Shown here: positions 1 through 9,072 of the stretch, piece by piece
Position numbering within the stretch: the stretch's first letter is position 1
Layout: the number at the start of each line of letters is the position of its first letter
Assembly (NCBI GenBank): GCA_021647885.1
Contig: JAKITV010000001.1
Location: 62,001 to 126,000 of the forward strand
From: Flavobacteriaceae bacterium
Lineage (GTDB): Bacteria; Bacteroidota; Bacteroidia; Flavobacteriales; Flavobacteriaceae
Direction: 5' to 3'
Length of the DNA: 64,000 nt
Notes under the pieces: generated by a model
What the model was told of the DNA's origin: nothing
Seen by the model: the letters and a program-made list of their open reading frames with translations, nothing else
Databases searched by the model: none
Position numbers and translations under genes: made by a program

Positions 1-1
1 A

Positions 2-1612
2 AGAAATACATATATCTATCCACCTTCTCATTCTATGAAAATTGTTTCAGATATTTTTGAGTTTACCAGCAAGAATATGCCAAAATTCAATAGCATTAGT
101 ATTTCTGGTTATCACATGCAGGAAGCAGGAGCTACTTGCGATATAGAATTGGCTTACACACTTGCAGATGGCATAGAATATATACGAAAAGGATTAGAAG
201 CAGGAATGGACATCGATACTTTTGCACCTCGTATTTCATTCTTTTGGGCAATTGGCATGAATCATTTTATGGAAATTGCTAAACTGCGTGCTGCTCGTAT
301 GCTTTGGGCAAAATTAGTAAAGCAATTCAATCCTAAAAACCCAAAATCGTTAGCACTTCGTACACATTGCCAAACTTCTGGTTGGAGTTTAACAGAGCAA
401 GACCCTTTTAATAATGTGGCACGAACTTGCATTGAAGCTACTGCTGCTGCTTTTGGTGGCACACAAAGTTTACATACAAATGCATTAGATGAAGCCATCG
501 CTTTACCAACAGATTTTTCGGCAAGAATAGCAAGAAATACACAAATATACTTACAAGAAGAAACCAAAATCACAAAAACGGTCGATCCTTGGGCAGGAAG
601 TTTTTATGTAGAAAGTTTAACAAACGAGATTGCTCAAAAAGCTTGGTCGCTCATTAAAGAAATTGAAGAATTGGGTGGAATGACAAAAGCCATTGAAGCT
701 GGAATACCCAAAATGAGAATCGAAGAAGCTGCAGCTCGCAAACAAGCTCGTATTGATTCTGGTAAAGACATTATTGTTGGAGTAAACAAATATAGATTAA
801 AAGAAGAGGAACCTTTACATATTTTAGAAGTTGATAATCAAACCGTTCGCTCACAACAAATAGAACGATTAAATAGAATAAAATCTGAAAGAGATAGTAA
901 TAAAGTTAAACAAGCATTATCAAGATTAACCGAAGCTGCTAAATTTTCCTTAAATTCGAATGATCCTAATGCTAAAGAAAACCTAGAAATAAATTTGGAA
1001 GACTCTCACTTTCGTGAGGATTATAATTTATTAGCTTTAGCAGTTGAAGCTGCTCGAGAACGAGCCACATTAGGTGAAATTAGTGATGCGCTTGAAGCAG
1101 AATTTGGACGTTACAAAGCACAAATAAAATCATTTAGCGGAGTGTATAGTAAAGAAATAAAAGACGATAGTTCCTTTAAAAAAGCAAGAGGACTTGCTGA
1201 TAAATTTGCAGAGCAAGAAGGCAGAAGACCACGTATTATGATTGCCAAAATGGGACAAGATGGTCATGATCGTGGTGCAAAAGTTGTAGCCACAGGTTAT
1301 GCAGATGTTGGTTTTGATGTAGATATTGGTCCACTGTTTCAAACACCGCAAGAAGTAGCCAAACAAGCTATAGAAAACGATGTACATATTTTGGGTGTAT
1401 CTTCTTTGGCAGCAGGACATAAAACTTTAGTGCCTCAAGTAATAGAGGAACTTAAAAATTATGGTCGAGATGATATTATGGTTATTGTTGGTGGAGTCAT
1501 CCCAAAACAAGATTACCAATATTTATTCGATGCTGGAGCAGTAGCTGTTTTTGGCCCAGGAACTAAAATTAGCGATGCTGCGATTAAGATTTTAGAGATT
1601 TTGATTGATTAG
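2..1612 (+). CDS. methylmalonyl-CoA mutase large subunit, C-terminal part (5'-truncated by window edge)
   Basis: Adenosylcobalamin-dependent isomerase that interconverts methylmalonyl-CoA and succinyl-CoA in propionate metabolism. The frame is open from base 2 upstream of the first Met (position 35), and the residues before that Met ([11 protein letters not shown]) look like family sequence, so the gene enters from the left. The 536 residues seen lack roughly the first quarter of a ~700-aa large subunit. The substrate-barrel motif SGYHMQEAG is near the start. The last ~135 residues are the B12-binding domain, with DGHDRG (the His that ligates cobalt), SSLAAGH and GGVIP. The family assignment is firm. 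Its chaperone MeaB (32786-33862) and the cobalamin adenosyltransferase (43530-44105) lie elsewhere in the window rather than in an operon with it. Confidence 0.96.
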   Translation, partial: RNTYIYPPSHSMKIVSDIFEFTSKNMPKFNSISISGYHMQEAGATCDIELAYTLADGIEYIRKGLEAGMDIDTFAPRISFFWAIGMNHFMEIAKLRAARMLWAKLVKQFNPKNPKSLALRTHCQTSGWSLTEQDPFNNVARTCIEATAAAFGGTQSLHTNALDEAIALPTDFSARIARNTQIYLQEETKITKTVDPWAGSFYVESLTNEIAQKAWSLIKEIEELGGMTKAIEAGIPKMRIEEAAARKQARIDSGKDIIVGVNKYRLKEEEPLHILEVDNQTVRSQQIERLNRIKSERDSNKVKQALSRLTEAAKFSLNSNDPNAKENLEINLEDSHFREDYNLLALAVEAARERATLGEISDALEAEFGRYKAQIKSFSGVYSKEIKDDSSFKKARGLADKFAEQEGRRPRIMIAKMGQDGHDRGAKVVATGYADVGFDVDIGPLFQTPQEVAKQAIENDVHILGVSSLAAGHKTLVPQVIEELKNYGRDDIMVIVGGVIPKQDYQYLFDAGAVAVFGPGTKISDAAIKILEILID

Positions 1613-1724
1613 TTAGTTTGATTCTTAAATAAAAAACTAATATCTTCGTTTAACATCAGATATAATCAATTAACACAGACTATATCAAACCTTTACCAAA
1701 CAGTTGAAAACCAATCTTAATATA

Positions 1725-2225
1725 ATGAAAGAAATTCTTATCCTGACAGGAGCTTGTGGAGTTGGAAAATCAACTATTTCGAAAAAATGGGCGAAATTGA
1801 AAAAAGGAGTGGTAATAGAATCTGACTATTTTAGGAACTGGATATATAACGAAATCTACGACAAATTTTCAAAAAATGAGGAAATGTTGGTGGCGAATTT
1901 GACCTTTGTTTCGGCTAAAGAATATCTAAAACATAATATGTCTGTTGCAATAGAAAACGTTTGGACTCCTTTAGGATTGGATAAACTCAAAAATGCCTTT
2001 GAAAATGAATTTGGTAATGTGGACATAAAATTTGTCTGGTTAAAATGTAATTTGGAAGAAAATCATCGAAGAGATAGATTGCGCGTAACTGAAAACCAAA
2101 TGAAAGACAGAGTAGATATTGTCAACGCTGAACTTTCGGAATATAAATGGCCCGAATACCTAAATATTTTAGACACGACCAACTTGACCGAAAAGGAAAC
2201 ATTAAATTGGATAGTAGAGATTTAG
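1725..2225 (+). CDS. small P-loop nucleotide kinase-like protein
   Basis: A 166-aa protein with an N-terminal Walker A motif GACGVGKST (residues 9-17), preceded by a hydrophobic beta-strand (ILILT). This is typical of adenylate/shikimate-kinase-like or zeta-toxin-like P-loop kinases (AAA_33 type). A later LRVTENQMKDR segment could form the arginine-rich lid. The substrate cannot be told. The frame is open back to a TTG at 1704, but the ATG at 1725 starts directly at the conserved strand and is preferred. It stands alone between the mutase gene and a long intergenic region, and there is no sign of an antitoxin partner. Confidence 0.7.
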   Translation: MKEILILTGACGVGKSTISKKWAKLKKGVVIESDYFRNWIYNEIYDKFSKNEEMLVANLTFVSAKEYLKHNMSVAIENVWTPLGLDKLKNAFENEFGNVDIKFVWLKCNLEENHRRDRLRVTENQMKDRVDIVNAELSEYKWPEYLNILDTTNLTEKETLNWIVEI

Positions 2226-2297
2226 TCTAAATCGAATGCAAACAAACCTATTAGTAACAATAGCTATAATTTAGTGTGGTGGTTTAAGTCTACTTGT

Positions 2298-2314
2298 AAA
2301 ATCCACAGGATTTT
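2298..2314 (+). terminator. weak hairpin downstream of the P-loop kinase gene
   Basis: AAAATCC and GGATTTT form a 7-bp stem around a 3-nt loop (ACA) 70 bp after the stop codon. The following T run is only four bases, so this is at best a weak intrinsic terminator. Confidence 0.35.
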
Positions 2315-2514
2315 CCTCTGGCTTGGTTTCTTAATATTAAAAATCCTCTCGAATTTTCATGTAACGAAAACGTAAACAAACACGATAAATGAAACCCCAA
2401 AAAAATGAGCTATACAAAAAACACACTTCGCTTCAATGCTATAGTTGTTTTAAGATTTCAATTAATCAAATAAAGCTTATCACATAGCAACTTACCATAT
2501 AGCAACTTACTATC

Positions 2515-2545
2515 TTGTAAGTTAATATTTTTTACACTATATTTG
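2515..2545 (+). promoter_or_regulatory. Bacteroidota-type promoter for the AAA ATPase gene
   Basis: TTG (2515-2517), a 20-nt spacer, then TATATTTG (2538-2545), a full match to the TTG/TAnnTTTG consensus. The predicted start of transcription is about 10 nt before the ATG at 2562. The 7-bp inverted repeat 2504-2523 covers the -33 box and could be an operator. Confidence 0.6.
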
Positions 2546-2561
2546 TTTAAAACCTAACAGA

Positions 2562-3692
2562 ATGACTTTGCCCTTTAAATTTGGAAAAGTAATTGAAGCT
2601 TCTTTTTTCATCAACAGAACAGAAGAAATTGCGTTTCTAAAACAAAACATATTATCTAGTATTAATGTAACTGTAATCTCGCCAAGGCGTTGGGGAAAAT
2701 CATCATTAATAATAAAAACGACAAACTTACTCGCAAAACAGCATAAACACTTGCGGTTTTGCTATATAGATTTGTTTAATATAAGAAATGAAGCAGAATT
2801 CTATAATGTGTTTGCTTCAGAAGTTTTAAAAGTATCCTATTCAAAATGGGAAGAACGTCTAAAAAGTATTAAAACATTATTCAAACAAATCATTCCTAAA
2901 TTAAGTATTGGTGTCGATTCTAATTCAGATATTTCTATAAGTTTTAATGTTGAAGATGTGCAAAAAAATCCTTCAGAAATTTTAAACCTTCCAGAAACTA
3001 TTTCAAAAGCAAAAAATATACAAATTGTAGTTTGTTTAGACGAATTTCAAAACATTGGACATTTTGACAACCCTTTAGAATTTCAGAAAAAATTAAGAGC
3101 GCATTGGCAACATCATCAAACGGCTTCTTATATTATTTATGGAAGTAAACAACACATGATGATGGATGTTTTTGAAAACAAATCCATGCCTTTTTACAAG
3201 TTTGGTGAAGTCCTATTTCTTTCTAAAATCTTAAATATACAATGGCAAAAATATATTGTTAAAAAATTTAAAGCCACAGATAAAGTTATTGATAAAAAAT
3301 TAGCTTCTCAATTAGCCAATTTAGTAGATAATCATTCTTATTTTGTTCAGCAATTCGCCAATACAGTTTGGTTAAACACAAAACTTAATTGCACAGAAAA
3401 GATAATTGATGATTCTCTTGTACAACTTTTTAATCAATATGAAATGTTATTCATTAAGGAATTAGATAATTTAAGTAATCCTCAAGTTAATTTTTTAAAG
3501 GCTGTTTGCAATAATGAAAAAGCATTAAGTGGAAAAAAAACAATAGCAAAATATAACTTGGGAACATCTGGTAGTGTTGTAAAAATAAGAAAAGCCCTAA
3601 TTGATAAAGAAGTTATAGACAATCATAACAAAACCATAGAATTTATGGATCCACTATTTAAACTTTGGTTTAAAAACCGATATATGCAATAG
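2562..3692 (+). CDS. AAA ATPase (archaeal-type ATPase_2-like), function unknown
   Basis: A 376-aa ATPase. A variant Walker A, SPRRWGKSS (residues 40-48), follows a hydrophobic strand, and the Walker B VVCLDEF ends at Asp161-Glu162. A sensor-like IIYGSKQHM stretch comes next. The N-terminal NRTEEI and the C-terminal ~100 residues, ending in FMDPLFKLWFKNRY, match the ATPase_2 (PF01637-like) and DUF234-type winged-helix layout. These proteins are common in Bacteroidota and archaea, often as single genes, and their substrates are unknown. It has its own promoter, no operon partner, and an insertion-like element just downstream. Confidence 0.75.
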   Translation: MTLPFKFGKVIEASFFINRTEEIAFLKQNILSSINVTVISPRRWGKSSLIIKTTNLLAKQHKHLRFCYIDLFNIRNEAEFYNVFASEVLKVSYSKWEERLKSIKTLFKQIIPKLSIGVDSNSDISISFNVEDVQKNPSEILNLPETISKAKNIQIVVCLDEFQNIGHFDNPLEFQKKLRAHWQHHQTASYIIYGSKQHMMMDVFENKSMPFYKFGEVLFLSKILNIQWQKYIVKKFKATDKVIDKKLASQLANLVDNHSYFVQQFANTVWLNTKLNCTEKIIDDSLVQLFNQYEMLFIKELDNLSNPQVNFLKAVCNNEKALSGKKTIAKYNLGTSGSVVKIRKALIDKEVIDNHNKTIEFMDPLFKLWFKNRYMQ

Positions 3693-3710
3693 CGAGTTGA
3701 TATATTAAAT

Positions 3711-3718
3711 CATTACTG
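3711..3718. repeat. 8-bp direct repeat CATTACTG, left copy (possible target-site duplication)
   Basis: CATTACTG directly precedes the left terminal inverted repeat (TCCGA...). An identical copy follows the right terminal repeat at 4047-4054. Confidence 0.6.
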
Positions 3719-3749
3719 TCCGAAAAAAAATGTAAGACCGCTCCTATGT

Positions 3750-3783
3750 TTGTAAAAGTATAAATTTATTAATTATAGATTTG
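3750..3783 (+). promoter_or_regulatory. consensus promoter inside the MITE-like element
   Basis: TTG (3750-3752, part of TTTG), a 23-nt spacer, and TAGATTTG (3776-3783). It would start a transcript near 3789, just ahead of the long inverted repeat 3796-3869. Confidence 0.45.
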
Positions 3784-3788
3784 CATAT

Positions 3789-3872
3789 TAGAGTGAAAAG
3801 AATGAGAGTACATAGACCGCTAAATAACTCTTGAAGTATATTGAAGCGAAGAAACCACCTCATTCTTTTTTA
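3789..3872 (+). ncRNA. candidate small structured RNA
   Basis: The predicted ~80-nt transcript begins after the promoter at 3750-3783. AAAAGAATGAG (3796-3806) pairs perfectly with CTCATTCTTTT (3859-3869), enclosing a 52-nt interior in which CGCT and AGCG can also pair. The 3' arm runs into TTTTTT, so the closing stem could also act as terminator. No coding frame is present. I cannot assign it to a known RNA family, and it may simply be internal structure of the mobile element. Confidence 0.35.
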
Positions 3873-4046
3873 TCTTTTAGAGTTTGAACAGAATGTAAGG
3901 AATAGTTATTTTAATTATATCCAGAATATCCAACTAGGAGAAAAAACGAAAATTTAAAAAAGTAAAAAAGCAAGGTGTCTCTTTTAAAAAATGCTAAATC
4001 TATTACTATATATAGCTTTTAAGCGTTAACATAAATTTTAATCGGA

Positions 4047-4054
4047 CATTACTG
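4047..4054. repeat. 8-bp direct repeat CATTACTG, right copy
   Basis: Identical to 3711-3718 and directly abutting the right terminal inverted repeat (...TCGGA). Confidence 0.6.
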
Positions 4055-4402
4055 ATATTAAATATAGCAAATAAAACAAATCAACTATTCTGCAAAAACA
4101 GTCCACTGTTTCGTCATTGAAATTCTAGTAAGAAATAATAACAAATATCTAAAAATTAACCTGTTTAGCATATTTAAGGATGAGAAAATGTTAATTTTTT
4201 ATTAACTCCTAAAATTAACGTGATTGTATTGCGCCTTTTCTTACGAAAGAATGTATATTGCTCTCCTTTTTAAGCCCTTATATGAAAATAAATTGAATTT
4301 AATATTGCTTCAAATAATAAAATAGAATCTTATTTATAAACAAACATCCATATATATTAAAATTTATACGCTATAATATTGCGTTAACAAAAACCATTAT
4401 CT
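4055..4402. other. AT-rich intergenic region upstream of the M16 peptidase
   Basis: No gene seen. AAAAATTAAC (4151-4160) and GTTAATTTTT (4190-4199) form a 10-bp inverted repeat with a 29-nt loop, and AAAATTAAC occurs again at 4211-4219. A weak -7-like TAATATTG lies about 25 bp before the ATG at 4403. No clear -33 box accompanies it. Confidence 0.5.
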
Positions 4403-7243
4403 ATGAATACTAAAAAACAACTACTAAGTTATTGCTTCCTATTTTTTTCAATAGCACTTTTTTCTCAAAACTCTGATATAAATAAATCGGAAACTGAAAT
4501 TACAGAAACTAAAATTCCCATCGATCCAAATGTGAAAGTTGGAAAATTATCTAATGGACTTACTTATTATATTAGAAACAATGGTAAACCTGAAAATAAA
4601 GTAGAACTCCGTTTGGTTATAAATGCTGGTTCAATTTTAGAAGATGACAATCAATTAGGGTTAGCTCATTTTATGGAGCACATGAATTTTAATGGAACCA
4701 AAAATTTCAAAAAAAATGAGCTTGTTGATTATTTACAAGGCATAGGCATAAAATTTGGCGCAGACCTTAATGCTTATACAAGTTTTGACGAAACAGTTTA
4801 TATGTTACCAATCCCAAGCGATGATCCTGTAAAATTAGAAAAGGGATTCCAAATTTTAGAAGATTGGGCGCATAATGCAATGCTAACAGATGAAGGAATA
4901 GATGATGAACGAGGCGTTGTTTTGGAAGAATACAGAGTTAGATTAGGACCAGACAAACGAATGATGCAGCAATATTTACCAAAACTAATGTATGGCTCTA
5001 AATATGCTGAAAGACTACCTATCGGAACAAAAGAAAATCTTGAAAACTTTAAATATGAAGATGTAAGAAGTTATTATAGAGATTGGTATCGTCCAGATTT
5101 AATGGCTGTTATTGCTGTTGGAGATTTAGATGTTGACGTATTAGAAGCAAAAATTAAAAACCATTTTGGAAATATTGCTAAAGCAGAAAACCCACGAAAA
5201 AGAGAATCATACAAACTTCCAAACCACGAAGAAACTTTTGTAACTATCGCAACAGATAAAGAAGCTGCTTTTTCACAGGTTCAAATAATGTATAAAGATC
5301 ATTTTGATGCTCCAAAAATTGAAACCATAGAAGATTATCGAGAAAGCATTGTTAGAAACCTATTTAGTGGTATGATTAACAATAGATTATCCGAATTAAC
5401 AAACAAACCAAATCCTCCTTTTGTATTTGGATTTTCAAATTATGGAAGTACTTTTTCGAGATCAAAAAACGCATACCAAAGTTTTGCAATGACTAGTGAA
5501 ACAGGTCATTTAAACGCTTTAAAAGCTTTATTAGAAGAAAACGAACGTGTTAAACGTCATGGCTTTCAAGAAGGAGAATTTAGTCGTGCAAAAAAGAATA
5601 TTTTAGCCAGATTAGAAAAACAATATAAAGATCGTGAAAAACAAGAAAGCGCTAGAATTGTAGGACAATACATTAATAATTTTTTAGGTAATAATCCTAT
5701 TCCTGGAATAGAATGGAAATTTAATACTACAAAAAAATACATTTCAACCATTAAACTATCCGAAATAAATACTTTAATAAATAGCTTTATTCACGACGAT
5801 AACAGAGTTATTATTTTAACAGGACCTGAAAAAGAAGGACTAACTCCTGTTACAGAAACCGAAATATTAGAGCTGTTAAAAACTGTACAAACCTCAAACA
5901 TTGAACCTTATTTAGACGAGTCTGTTAGAAAAAATCTTGTTGAAAACCTATTGCCAGAAGGCTCAATAATCAAAACTGAAAAGAATGATGCAATTGATGC
6001 TACTACTTTTACTTTAAGCAATGGCGCAATTGTTACTTACAAAAAAACTGACTTTAAAAATGATGAAGTTTTGTTTGAAGCTACAAGTTTTGGAGGTACG
6101 AGTTTATATACTGACGAAGAACATCTTGCCACCACTTTTGCAAATGGTGGACTTACAGAAGCAGGAATTGGAGGATTGTCTAAAGTAGATTTAAGTAAAA
6201 TGATGAGCGGTAAAATTGTAAGCGTTAGACCTTACATTCAACTCGTAACAGAAGGATTTAGAGGTCAAGCTGCTCCAAAAGATTTAGAAACATTATTTCA
6301 ACAAGTATATCTTTATTTTACAGACTTGAATAAAGACGATGAAGCCTATCTATCTTTTATTACCAAACAAAAAAGTTTTTTGGGCAACCTTATGGCAAAC
6401 CCACAGTTCTATTTTTCTAATGAAACTGGAAAATTCAGAAACAAAGGAAATAAACGCTTTACAGGATTCCCAACACCTGAAAAGATGGACAATGCCGATT
6501 ACGATTTAGCATATAAAAAATACAAAGAACGATTTGCTGATGCTGGAGATTTTAATTTTTATTTTGTAGGAAATGTTGATGAAGCACAACTAAAAACGTT
6601 CGCAAAAAAATATATTGCTTCGTTACCTTCAACCAACTCTAATGAAACATTTAAACCTACAACGTTTAGAGAAAAAGACACTTACAGAAAACAAATAGTA
6701 AATCGCGGAAAAGATCCAAAAAGTCAGGTTACTATAAATTGGAGAGAAGATGACATTGAATTCTATTCAAAGAAAAAATTAGAAATTATGGCACTTGGCG
6801 AAATTTTAACCATAAAACTAATTGAAAAACTTAGAGAAGAAGAAGCTGGAGTTTATGGAGTTGGCGCAAGAGGAAGTTTTAGGAAAATCTCTTTTACAGG
6901 AATAGATTTTACCATTTCTTTCCCTTGTGGGCCAGAAAATGTGGATAAACTCATTGCAGCAGCATTAGCAGAAGTTGAAAAAATAAAAAAAGATGGTCCT
7001 ACTGAAAAAGACCTTGCTAAAGTAAAAGAAACTTACTTACTTAAATATAAAGAGAACCTAAAGAAAAATCGATTTTGGTTAACTACTTTTATCACTGCGC
7101 AAAACGAAAGTGGAAACGTTTCAGATGTGCTAAAAAAAGAAGAAGCTATTAATGCTTTAACTAAAAAAGATATTCAAAATGTGGCTAATGAGTTTTTAGA
7201 TGAAAATTATTTTTTAGGCATTTTATTACCAGAAGAAGACTAA
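4403..7243 (+). CDS. M16 family zinc metallopeptidase (insulinase/pitrilysin-like), exported
   Basis: A 946-aa peptidase with a Sec signal peptide (residues 1-21, hydrophobic core LLSYCFLFFSIALFSQ). The inverted zinc motif HxxEH is present as HFMEH (His89, Glu92, His93). The downstream ERGVVLEE stretch (169-176) supplies the third ligand, probably Glu176. The length fits two pairs of M16 domains in one chain; the second half (from ~540) carries the inactive-type repeats. Such proteins act in the periplasm or outer membrane of Bacteroidota on peptides of unknown identity. It is monocistronic, with a strong terminator right after it. Confidence 0.93.
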   Translation: MNTKKQLLSYCFLFFSIALFSQNSDINKSETEITETKIPIDPNVKVGKLSNGLTYYIRNNGKPENKVELRLVINAGSILEDDNQLGLAHFMEHMNFNGTKNFKKNELVDYLQGIGIKFGADLNAYTSFDETVYMLPIPSDDPVKLEKGFQILEDWAHNAMLTDEGIDDERGVVLEEYRVRLGPDKRMMQQYLPKLMYGSKYAERLPIGTKENLENFKYEDVRSYYRDWYRPDLMAVIAVGDLDVDVLEAKIKNHFGNIAKAENPRKRESYKLPNHEETFVTIATDKEAAFSQVQIMYKDHFDAPKIETIEDYRESIVRNLFSGMINNRLSELTNKPNPPFVFGFSNYGSTFSRSKNAYQSFAMTSETGHLNALKALLEENERVKRHGFQEGEFSRAKKNILARLEKQYKDREKQESARIVGQYINNFLGNNPIPGIEWKFNTTKKYISTIKLSEINTLINSFIHDDNRVIILTGPEKEGLTPVTETEILELLKTVQTSNIEPYLDESVRKNLVENLLPEGSIIKTEKNDAIDATTFTLSNGAIVTYKKTDFKNDEVLFEATSFGGTSLYTDEEHLATTFANGGLTEAGIGGLSKVDLSKMMSGKIVSVRPYIQLVTEGFRGQAAPKDLETLFQQVYLYFTDLNKDDEAYLSFITKQKSFLGNLMANPQFYFSNETGKFRNKGNKRFTGFPTPEKMDNADYDLAYKKYKERFADAGDFNFYFVGNVDEAQLKTFAKKYIASLPSTNSNETFKPTTFREKDTYRKQIVNRGKDPKSQVTINWREDDIEFYSKKKLEIMALGEILTIKLIEKLREEEAGVYGVGARGSFRKISFTGIDFTISFPCGPENVDKLIAAALAEVEKIKKDGPTEKDLAKVKETYLLKYKENLKKNRFWLTTFITAQNESGNVSDVLKKEEAINALTKKDIQNVANEFLDENYFLGILLPEED

Positions 7244-7261
7244 TTTTTAAATAATTAAAGC

Positions 7262-7291
7262 AAAAGGTGGTTTTAAAGAACCACCTTTTTT
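7262..7291 (+). terminator. intrinsic terminator of the M16 peptidase gene
   Basis: AAAAGGTGGTT (7262-7272) and AACCACCTTTT (7279-7289) form a perfect 11-bp stem with a 6-nt loop, ending in a run of six T, 18 bp after the stop codon. Confidence 0.92.
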
Positions 7292-7405
7292 GTTGACCAT
7301 TTGTTAACAAGTTCCATTTTAAAAACCCACAAATAATTGTATTTTTACGCTGAACTTTTCAATATTATTTTAAGATAAGTTTATATATAAAAACCAAATC
7401 ATTTA

Positions 7406-8173
7406 ATGGGTAAAATCATTGCTATTGCCAACCAAAAAGGTGGTGTTGGAAAAACCACAACATCAGTTAATCTGGCTGCTTCACTTGGAGTACTCGAAAA
7501 AAAAGTTTTGTTAATAGATGCCGATCCTCAAGCCAATGCAACTTCTGGACTTGGGATTGATGTAGATAGTATAGAGATTGGTTCTTATCAACTTTTAGAA
7601 CACGCTGCTTCTGCCGAAGAATGTATCATTAAAACGAGTTCTCCAAATGTAGATATCATTCCTGCACATATAGATTTGGTCGCTATTGAAATTGAATTGG
7701 TAGATAAAGAACAAAGAGAATATATGCTTAAAAAAGCAATTACGCACTTAAAATCGGCTTACGATTATATTTTAATAGATTGTGCACCTTCTCTTGGTTT
7801 GCTTACGCTTAATGCATTAACTGCTGCTGATGCTGTTGTAATTCCGATTCAATGTGAGTATTTTGCTTTAGAAGGTTTAGGTAAACTATTAAACACCATT
7901 AAAAGCGTTCAAAAAATTCATAATCCAGAACTTGATATAGAAGGTTTACTACTTACCATGTACGATTCTCGATTACGATTATCTAATCAAGTGGTTGAAG
8001 AAGTTCAAAAGCATTTTGACGATATGGTATTTAAAACTATTATACAACGTAATGTAAGTTTAGGTGAAGCACCAAGTTTTGGTGAAAGCATAATTAATTA
8101 TAACGTAAGTAGTAAAGGTGCTGCGAATTACTTAAGTTTGGCTAAAGAAATTATCAATAAAAACAGAGATTAA
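7406..8173 (+). CDS. parA: ParA/Soj chromosome-partitioning ATPase
   Basis: A 255-aa deviant Walker A ATPase that segregates replicated origins together with ParB bound at parS. KGGVGKTT (residues 11-18) is the deviant P-loop with signature Lys. LLIDADPQANAT and ILIDCAPSLG are the A' and B motifs. The length is that of chromosomal Soj, not of the longer plasmid ParA. The stop codon overlaps the parB start by one base (TAATG), so the two are translationally coupled. They begin a run that continues through DUF5683, dapB and lepB. Confidence 0.97.
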   Translation: MGKIIAIANQKGGVGKTTTSVNLAASLGVLEKKVLLIDADPQANATSGLGIDVDSIEIGSYQLLEHAASAEECIIKTSSPNVDIIPAHIDLVAIEIELVDKEQREYMLKKAITHLKSAYDYILIDCAPSLGLLTLNALTAADAVVIPIQCEYFALEGLGKLLNTIKSVQKIHNPELDIEGLLLTMYDSRLRLSNQVVEEVQKHFDDMVFKTIIQRNVSLGEAPSFGESIINYNVSSKGAANYLSLAKEIINKNRD

Positions 8174-9072
8174 TGGCGAAGGCAACCAAAAAGCAAGCTT
8201 TAGGTAGAGGCTTGTCGGCACTTTTACAAGATCCTTCAAACGATATTAAATCGATTCAAGATAAAAATGCCGATAAAGTTGTTGGTAATATTATTGAATT
8301 AAATATTGATTCTATTGAAGTAAACCCATTTCAACCTCGTACTAATTTTAATGAAGAATCTTTACGGGAATTAGCCTCATCAATTAAAGAACTTGGTATT
8401 ATTCAACCCATAACAGTAAGAAAAATAGGATTTAACAAGTACCAATTAGTTTCTGGAGAACGCCGTTTTAAAGCTTCAAAAAATATTGGTCTAGAAACCA
8501 TTCCTTCATACATTCGTATTGCTAACGATCAAGAATCGCTGGAAATGGCTTTGGTAGAAAACATTCAACGTCAAGATTTAGATGCCATTGAAATTGCTTT
8601 ATCCTATCAACGCTTAATTGACGAAATTAACTTAACACAAGAACAAATGAGCGTTCGTGTTGGTAAAAAACGTTCTACTATTTCTAATTACATGCGTTTG
8701 TTAAAACTTGATCCTATAATTCAAACTGGAATACGAGATGGTTTTATATCAATGGGACATGGTCGCGCTATTATTAATATTGAAGATCAAAACAAACAGT
8801 TAGATCTTTATGAGAAAATTTTATCTCAAAAATTATCTGTTAGACAAACCGAAGATTTAGTTAGAAACAAAAAGGGAAACAAAGTCGTTTCTGCACCAAA
8901 AAAAGAAGACCTTCCCAAGTATATTAAAAAAGGAATCAAAGAAATTTCTGAATACTTTGGACATAAAATCAACGTTAAAGTTTCTAAGAATGGTAGCGGA
9001 AAGATTACGATTCCATTTCATTCTGAAGAAGATTTTAACAGAATAAAAAAATTGGTTCAACGTGCAAAGTAA
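8173..9072 (+). CDS. parB: ParB/Spo0J chromosome-partitioning CTPase
   Basis: A 299-aa ParB. The N-terminal GRGLSALL segment recruits ParA. The ParB/Srx domain carries the CTP-binding SGERRFKAS motif (about residues 97-105) and ENIQRQDL. A helix-turn-helix, with QEQMSVRVGKKRSTISNYMR, reads parS. A C-terminal basic domain provides dimerisation. No good parS site (TGTTTCACGTGAAACA) was found nearby. Its 3' end overlaps the next gene by 11 bp. Confidence 0.97.
   Translation: MAKATKKQALGRGLSALLQDPSNDIKSIQDKNADKVVGNIIELNIDSIEVNPFQPRTNFNEESLRELASSIKELGIIQPITVRKIGFNKYQLVSGERRFKASKNIGLETIPSYIRIANDQESLEMALVENIQRQDLDAIEIALSYQRLIDEINLTQEQMSVRVGKKRSTISNYMRLLKLDPIIQTGIRDGFISMGHGRAIINIEDQNKQLDLYEKILSQKLSVRQTEDLVRNKKGNKVVSAPKKEDLPKYIKKGIKEISEYFGHKINVKVSKNGSGKITIPFHSEEDFNRIKKLVQRAK

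Larger units (their letters stand above)
2226..2561. other. intergenic region with repeated AGCAACTTAC motif and a hairpin
   Basis: No convincing gene; the only Met-initiated frame (from 2388) is about 30 codons and looks random. The motif ATAGCAACTTAC occurs twice in tandem (about 2484-2495 and 2499-2510). The second copy forms a perfect 7-bp inverted repeat, AACTTAC (2504-2510) with GTAAGTT (2517-2523). It overlaps the -33 element of the promoter for the next gene. Confidence 0.6.
3719..4046. mobile_element. 328-bp non-coding MITE-like element
   Basis: The ends form an imperfect inverted repeat of about 25 bp. The left end reads TCCGAAAAAAAATGTAAG, and the right end read in reverse complement starts TCCGATTAAAATTTATG; both continue to a GCT about 24 bases in. 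The element is flanked on both sides by the identical 8-mer CATTACTG, as expected for a target-site duplication. There is no ORF of useful size inside. An inner inverted repeat (3796-3806 with 3859-3869) and a consensus promoter suggest a small transcript. No parent transposase is visible, so the family is unknown. Confidence 0.55.

Noticed and set aside
1130-1420. Antisense frame inside the mutase B12 domain
   Set aside because: Cys/Phe-rich translation typical of a reverse shadow of a real gene.
2388-2490. Short Met-initiated frame in the gap before the AAA ATPase
   Set aside because: About 30 codons, no promoter, no recognisable pattern.
7244-7405. Possible replication origin near parAB
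   Set aside because: No cluster of DnaA boxes (TTATCCACA) and no dnaA gene; the gap is explained by a terminator and the parA promoter region.
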